A DNA stretch of 64,000 nt from Xestospongia muta (lineage: Eukaryota; Porifera; Demospongiae; Haplosclerida; Petrosiidae): positions 994,501-1,058,500 of the forward strand of contig OY848917.1 of the NCBI GenBank assembly GCA_963693285.1. Direction: 5' to 3'. Below, in pieces: positions 59,284-64,000 of this stretch. Numbering within the stretch: position 1 is the stretch's first letter; the number at the start of each line of letters is the position of its first letter. A program made the translations under genes and the position numbers. The notes under the pieces were generated by a model that saw only the letters and a program-made list of their open reading frames with translations, made no database searches and had not been told where the DNA came from.

Positions 59284-60021
59284 GAAGAGATTAAATGAAG
59301 TGAGTACTCAATGCTCTATTGTTTACTGACAATATATAGAGTTATAGTGTTGTTAACTTTGTTAGTTGTACTTTAATAATGTGATCTTTTAGTAGTACTT
59401 TAACACCTATTATTACAATTTGGTATTACTTTGTAAAGGAAATAGTATCATAATTGATACCATCCTATATTAATAATACAAGCTCACTATTATTGTGATA
59501 TTATCATTAATTTATTGTTAACAATGTCTTTTTGACTATTAGTATATAATAACAATGTAAACTATTATATGTTCCATGAAACAGGTTGACAAAGTATACT
59601 TTTGTGTACATTGTCCATTCATTAGCTATGTCTTTATAATATTTTATTTTATTTACTGTAGGTAATGATGACCAAGACAAACATTTTAAAGTTATTAATG
59701 TCTTATCTACATTTGACTGAGCTGTTTATTATCATTTCTATATTTTTTACTATTTTAATATTTCTATATTAATATGTTGTTTTTACTCCCTATCTCAAAA
59801 TACTACGACAAGGTGGAGCTAAGGAGATTGACAGTTTGCATTCCAGCTCCACCCAAACTGCATGCAAAGGTCATTAATTTGGGCGTGGTTTTAATTAATA
59901 AGTGGTTATCAAATGAATTGGCAGTTTGACATGTGTTAGTCTAAATTCGATATTATTATCAGGTTCGATACTGTTAACTACGTATCTTCATAGTATGTAT
60001 ATATGTTGTGTTCTCCTGTAG
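59284..60021. other. Spacer between gene C and gene D
   Basis: Matches 14502-15231 almost completely. Contains the GTGGAGCT / AGCTCCAC inverted repeat at 59813-59852. It holds the gene C 3' UTR for the second terminal exon and presumably the gene D promoter. Confidence 0.5.
59813..59852. promoter_or_regulatory. Conserved GTGGAGCT hairpin upstream of gene D
   Basis: The 8-bp arms are identical to those at 15026-15065, with one change in the loop. A GGGCGTGG box follows. Possible promoter element of gene D or 3' UTR structure of gene C. Confidence 0.25.
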
Positions 60022-63000
60022 CCAGATGAATTGAAATCACTGATAATGTACAAGACAAGATATAAGAGTTATGATATTGTCAGGTATATAGTTCTAGCTG
60101 ACATATACACGTGTAGATATGTTATAGAGAATTGTATTGGTAAATAATTTGATGGAGTAAAAGTAACCTTGTAATATAACAATACTCCTTCATTTAATGT
60201 CTCTAGTAATGTGTGTGAAGAGTCAAGTGTTAGTCTAGTGTTGTCACTCCTTCACTTAGAAAGGAAGTATCTGGTAGTATGGATATATCAAAATCATTCA
60301 GCTCCACCATATACTGTAGTGGTTAATTATCACATTATTTCATCATAAATATTATTAAATAATACCACAAACAGTTAGGTCTACCAAATAAATTACTTAA
60401 ATAAACTCATAACTACTGCTAATAAAATAGAAGTATTTAAAGTTTGTGAGTTTATAACAATCATCTAAAAGTTATCATCACTGCTAAAAGCAATGAAGAT
60501 AAGATGAATAAGTTTACCAGTGAAAGTCTACTTGGTACATCCACATCTTTAATTATATTCCAGTAGAATGTTTTTGATATATACTACTACCAGGTCCTTC
60601 CTCTCTTATCAAAGGGACAATGAGACTTTGTTCTAGAGGTACAACTTCTGATCTAATAGACTAGTTTATAATAGTTACTATTACTATAGACCACTTGTTC
60701 TCATGATGTTGTTAGAAGTTATGATAATTTATCTCATGTACTAGGAGTTACTGCTATTCATGAAGAACATAGGTCAGTATTATGAAGTCAAAGTCTGTCT
60801 CAACCACAGTCTCCTTGAGGTAAGTGAGGTTGTGGAAAACATTTATAACACTACTATATGCATAAATGAACCAGTGGCAAAAGTTCTACCATAATTATAT
60901 ATATAACTAACTATATATATGTGCAATTGAGATTATAAGATGTAGCCCATTTCATAATGTGTATGTTGACATTATATTTTGCGCTAGTTAAAGTTTAATA
61001 CATGCTTTTACAGGGTATTGGAGTGCATGAACAGCTGTAATGAACAGCTACGATTAATTAATGAAAGGAGCTCAATCTACTGTTTAGTCTGAGTACACTT
61101 AACTATCATACTAACTTATACATATTTAAATAGTATATGTTACACTTACTTTTCAACTACAGTACAGTAAATATATGTTCTATTACTATTACTATAATCT
61201 ATCTATCCAGGGTGGTGGCTCAATGGCATTGATCTTCTACCAACCACTTCCACATGGACGAAAAGCTGTCTACTTCATATCAAAAACCTATCCAAATTAC
61301 TACGTTTGTCAAGTAGCTATCAATGAAAACCCACACACCCTCTCATGTGCTATCCCAAGTAAGTTTGATGACAATATCTAAAACAACACTGAAAGTAAAT
61401 TATGAAGACATTGTGTATGGGCAGACAAATTAGTTTGATGTTCATAGCAATATTTCCTAAATAGTATGATAGCCATGCTTGCATTCACTCTAATATGATG
61501 TAACAGTTTATACATGAAAGCACAGCAATAGTTTTAGATAAGTCCCTTTAAAGGTCATAGTACACTTTTATCAATTGTACTAAGAAGGCAGTTTTGTTTA
61601 TTGGATAGTATTTTCTTTTACTTTAAGAATACCTATATTAACAACATGAAAAGGAGACTTATTTTATTCATTAGCAACTATTTACTGAGTATTAGTGTCA
61701 AATTCATAACAGAACTTTTCATAATAAACTGACAAAATGTCGTCCCCTTATAATCAAAACATTACTTTGTTACCATAGTAAATAATTGAAGGATATTTTA
61801 AGCATATAATTTTACTGTTGAAGAAGTGATTGAAGTGTCAGATATTTCATTGTGCATATTAAAGAAGTATAACCATCAAGTCAGGATTAGTACATTGTAC
61901 CTTGTGATGTATTGCCTCATATCATGATCAGCAAATACTGTAGATAAAGGTGTGGTCATGTGACAGACAGTATGTTACCTTGTGACTGGAACTAAAACAT
62001 TGCCTGCAATCATTAGCACATTAGCTATACTTACTGTTTGTCAGCACCATATACCATATTAGTTCTAATTAAAGGAAATGTTTACATTGAAGTCTTTTGA
62101 ATTTTATCCAGGTAGTTTAGGAATTATGTCAGTATGTACATATGCATATACAAAGCTACATTGATTATTGTATAATGTCAGTAATTGTCATTGTATGTCA
62201 TACTGTGTAATAATCCCTTGCTATGAATATAGTTAAAGTATTTTCCCAATTTCTGAACAGAAAAAATGTAGGGAGAATCCAATAGTAACCCGATTCCTTT
62301 AATTTAGCTGGAATTTAAAACTCAAATATATTTTTTATATTATAATAATTATGTTGAAAATTACAAGTATTGCATTATGTGGAGTTCTTTACTTGTGTTG
62401 TTATGGTTACCTTATTTGGTTTAGAAATAAACAGCTCTAGATTAATTACATACACTGTACATGTCATAGGTATTACTTACTACCTTTCTTTTATTAGAAT
62501 ACCCAATAGCTGAAGAGGTGGAGCTAAGGGTCTACTGTGAAAATCAGCCAATAGCAATTTCCACATTCACTTTCTTCCAGAACATGCCACCCTCAGATAT
62601 GTTGCTGCAAATACTCCACTCTCAATTGCAGTCTCAATTCCAGTTAGGTGGTCAGGGTGGACTTGGTGGTACAGGTAGTGGAGCTACTGGAGGACAGGTA
62701 CACTACTACACAACTTTTAGATTTACTTCCAATGTATGTTCTTCTGTAGACTATGAGTGCTGGACACTATGCTGGTTATATCCCATCATCAATGTACCAG
62801 CTTTTGTTGGGTGCATGTCGTCTTGGTTGTGAGCCCCTAGTCTATTGTCTCCTGTGTTCTCCTGTGATGGAAGGAATATCTTCAGAGCAAATGAAAGAGG
62901 CACATGAATGTGCTGAAACTAATGGACATGAAGAATTAGCTGAGCATCTTATGGAATTGTTTATTCTACATGATATGGCTTTGCCACCTCAGTTGATTAG

Positions 63001-64000
63001 CCGTGGACCTGGTCAGTCTAAGGAGCCAGAAAAACATGTCCCTGCTTATTATGATGCATTGGATATGATAGATCAAGGTGGCAATACACCTCAAGGTAAT
63101 GTACATGTTTAGTGTATACACATGGTATGCATTTTGTGTAAGTGTATGAGCAGCAATTATTTGGTAACATTATTGACTCAGTAGTAGCTATATTATAGCT
63201 GTGATGAGGTATATGTCATAGTTATCTCTCTTTAGTACATATTAATGTATTAAAGTTGTTTTCATTATTAATTATATGTCATCTCTCTTTACAGAACGTG
63301 CTGAGACTGTTCTCAAACAACTTGTTGTTGCTGTACAATCCAGTAAGACTAAAGAGAAAAAAGAGAATGTTGAAGAAGAGGAAAAGAAAGATGAAGAGGA
63401 AGTAGTCCTTGAAGATGATGTAATCACACCTACTAATGAGATCTCTGCCACTCTTCAAGAGCCTCCAATAGAAGATTTAACTAAACAATTGGATCAAACA
63501 AAACTTACTGTTGCAAGAAAAATCTCAGTTTCTCGTCTAAAACGGCAAACCAAGTCAATATCAGGTAAACTATATTCTCAATTTAAATAAATTGACTCAT
63601 TTTAGATGGTGATGTAGATTTACCTGAAGAACCATTCAAACCAGCCACACCCCCTCGTTCATCAAGAGGTAGTTTATCTGAAAGCGGAGATGAAGTAGGA
63701 GAGCTACCCTATAATCAGAAGAAGCATCCATTTTATCAACACAGTGATGCTGACTCAGCTATTGGCATGGTAAGCACTAGATAGACACTATACATTTATA
63801 AATGTAGTAAATTTAATCTGTTTCACACACTCCACTATAAAATTAGTTTTCTTAAAGTAATATATCATCTAATTTTATAGTCTTTTGAAGAAGAGTGCTC
63901 TTCCATGATCTTCTCTGAGGTTCAACGTCGTAGGAGTTCCTCTCTCCTACCAATAGACTATGTTGGTCAAAGTGGTGATGCTATTAGTATTAAACTACCT
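60022..64000 (+). CDS. Gene D: TIG/DBB-like, ankyrin-like, PDZ adaptor (3' partial)
   Basis: Exons: 60022-60083, 60207-~60273, 60745-60819, 61211-61358, 62498-62697, 62750-63095, 63295-63564, 63606-63769, 63881 to the window end. Phases join and no stop interrupts. The true start is unclear: a TAG sits in frame just before 60022, so an upstream exon or the internal Met of IMYKTR is used. Exons 60745-62697 look like a TIG/Ig-like fold (EVKVCLNHSLLE, VELRVYCENQPI, FTFF), as in the DBB region of Dof/BCAP/BANK adaptors, followed by ankyrin-like helices (HECAETNGHEELAEHLMEL), a Tyr motif (PAYYDALDM), a Glu/Lys-rich coiled stretch and a Ser-rich linker. PDZ domains are expected beyond the edge, from gene B. 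A cytoplasmic scaffold role is inferred. Confidence 0.7.

Larger units (their letters stand above)
34434..64000 (+). repeat. Segmental duplication, copy 2
   Basis: Direct repeat of 5-19197: position 34434 corresponds to 5 and 64000 to 19197. The 29.6 kb here against 19.2 kb in copy 1 is explained by insertions in introns, one 820-bp tandem duplication and one replaced intron. It carries most of gene C and the start of gene D. The right edge is cut by the window. Confidence 0.93.

Noticed and set aside
60594..60638. Additional gene D exon between AG and GTAC (also 15804-15848)
   Set aside because: Neither usable frame joins in phase to the exon at 60745, and one frame has a TAG in copy 2. Skipping it gives a consistent chain of phases.
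1..64000. tRNA or rRNA genes
   Set aside because: No cloverleaf with A and B boxes and no conserved rRNA core was recognised by eye. A covariance-model scan was not possible here and could still find a small RNA.

Overview
The window is AT-rich animal nuclear DNA: spliced genes with short GT..AG exons, long AT-rich introns, microsatellites, miniature inverted-repeat elements and LTR retrotransposons. The gene content (ankyrin repeats joined to a ROC-type GTPase, a COR-like region and a death domain; a PDZ adaptor next door) and the compact exon style fit an early-branching invertebrate, most likely a demosponge. That assignment is an inference from style and content, with no marker gene to prove it.

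The dominant structure is a large direct segmental duplication. Positions 5-19197 (copy 1) align almost continuously, introns included, with 34434-64000 (copy 2). Each copy carries the same ordered pair of plus-strand genes. First comes an ANK-ROC-COR-death gene: gene A, 5-14501, with its 5' end off the window, and gene C, 30127-59283, complete. About 0.74 kb downstream lies a scaffold/adaptor gene with a TIG/DBB-like region, an ankyrin-like helical region, an acidic segment and PDZ domains: gene B, 15232-29368, and gene D, 60022 to beyond 64000. Gene B carries two premature stops and a frameshift and looks like a pseudogene; gene D is open as far as it can be read.

Gene C starts with a disordered Ser/Thr/Pro/Asn-rich region bearing a basic NLS-like motif. 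Then come ankyrin repeats, each on its own phase-0 exon, one 688-codon exon for ROC-COR, a short linker exon, and two candidate 3' exons (56215-56510 and 58988-59283) that each encode a different death-fold domain. Between the copies the ankyrin exons differ far more than their introns, and almost all differences change the protein, while the GTPase/COR core is nearly constant. This pattern of variable sensor and constant effector is the most interesting signal in the window.

Copy 2 is longer because of insertions: a TTAACC-ended MITE (34783-35436), an 820-bp intragenic tandem duplication that adds one ankyrin exon (40842-42485), a hAT-like element (43465-48939) holding a minus-strand Ty3/gypsy element with 182-bp LTRs (43591-47854) and a mariner-like MITE (48011-48313), and a block replacing the last intron that holds a death-domain exon, a Ty1/copia remnant and a small minus-strand PHD-finger gene. 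The spacer between the copies is mostly gene B introns, including a 2.8-kb minisatellite of 36/44-bp units (22491-25270) and a 52-bp x 5 array (25584-25843). No rRNA, tRNA or CRISPR array was seen.
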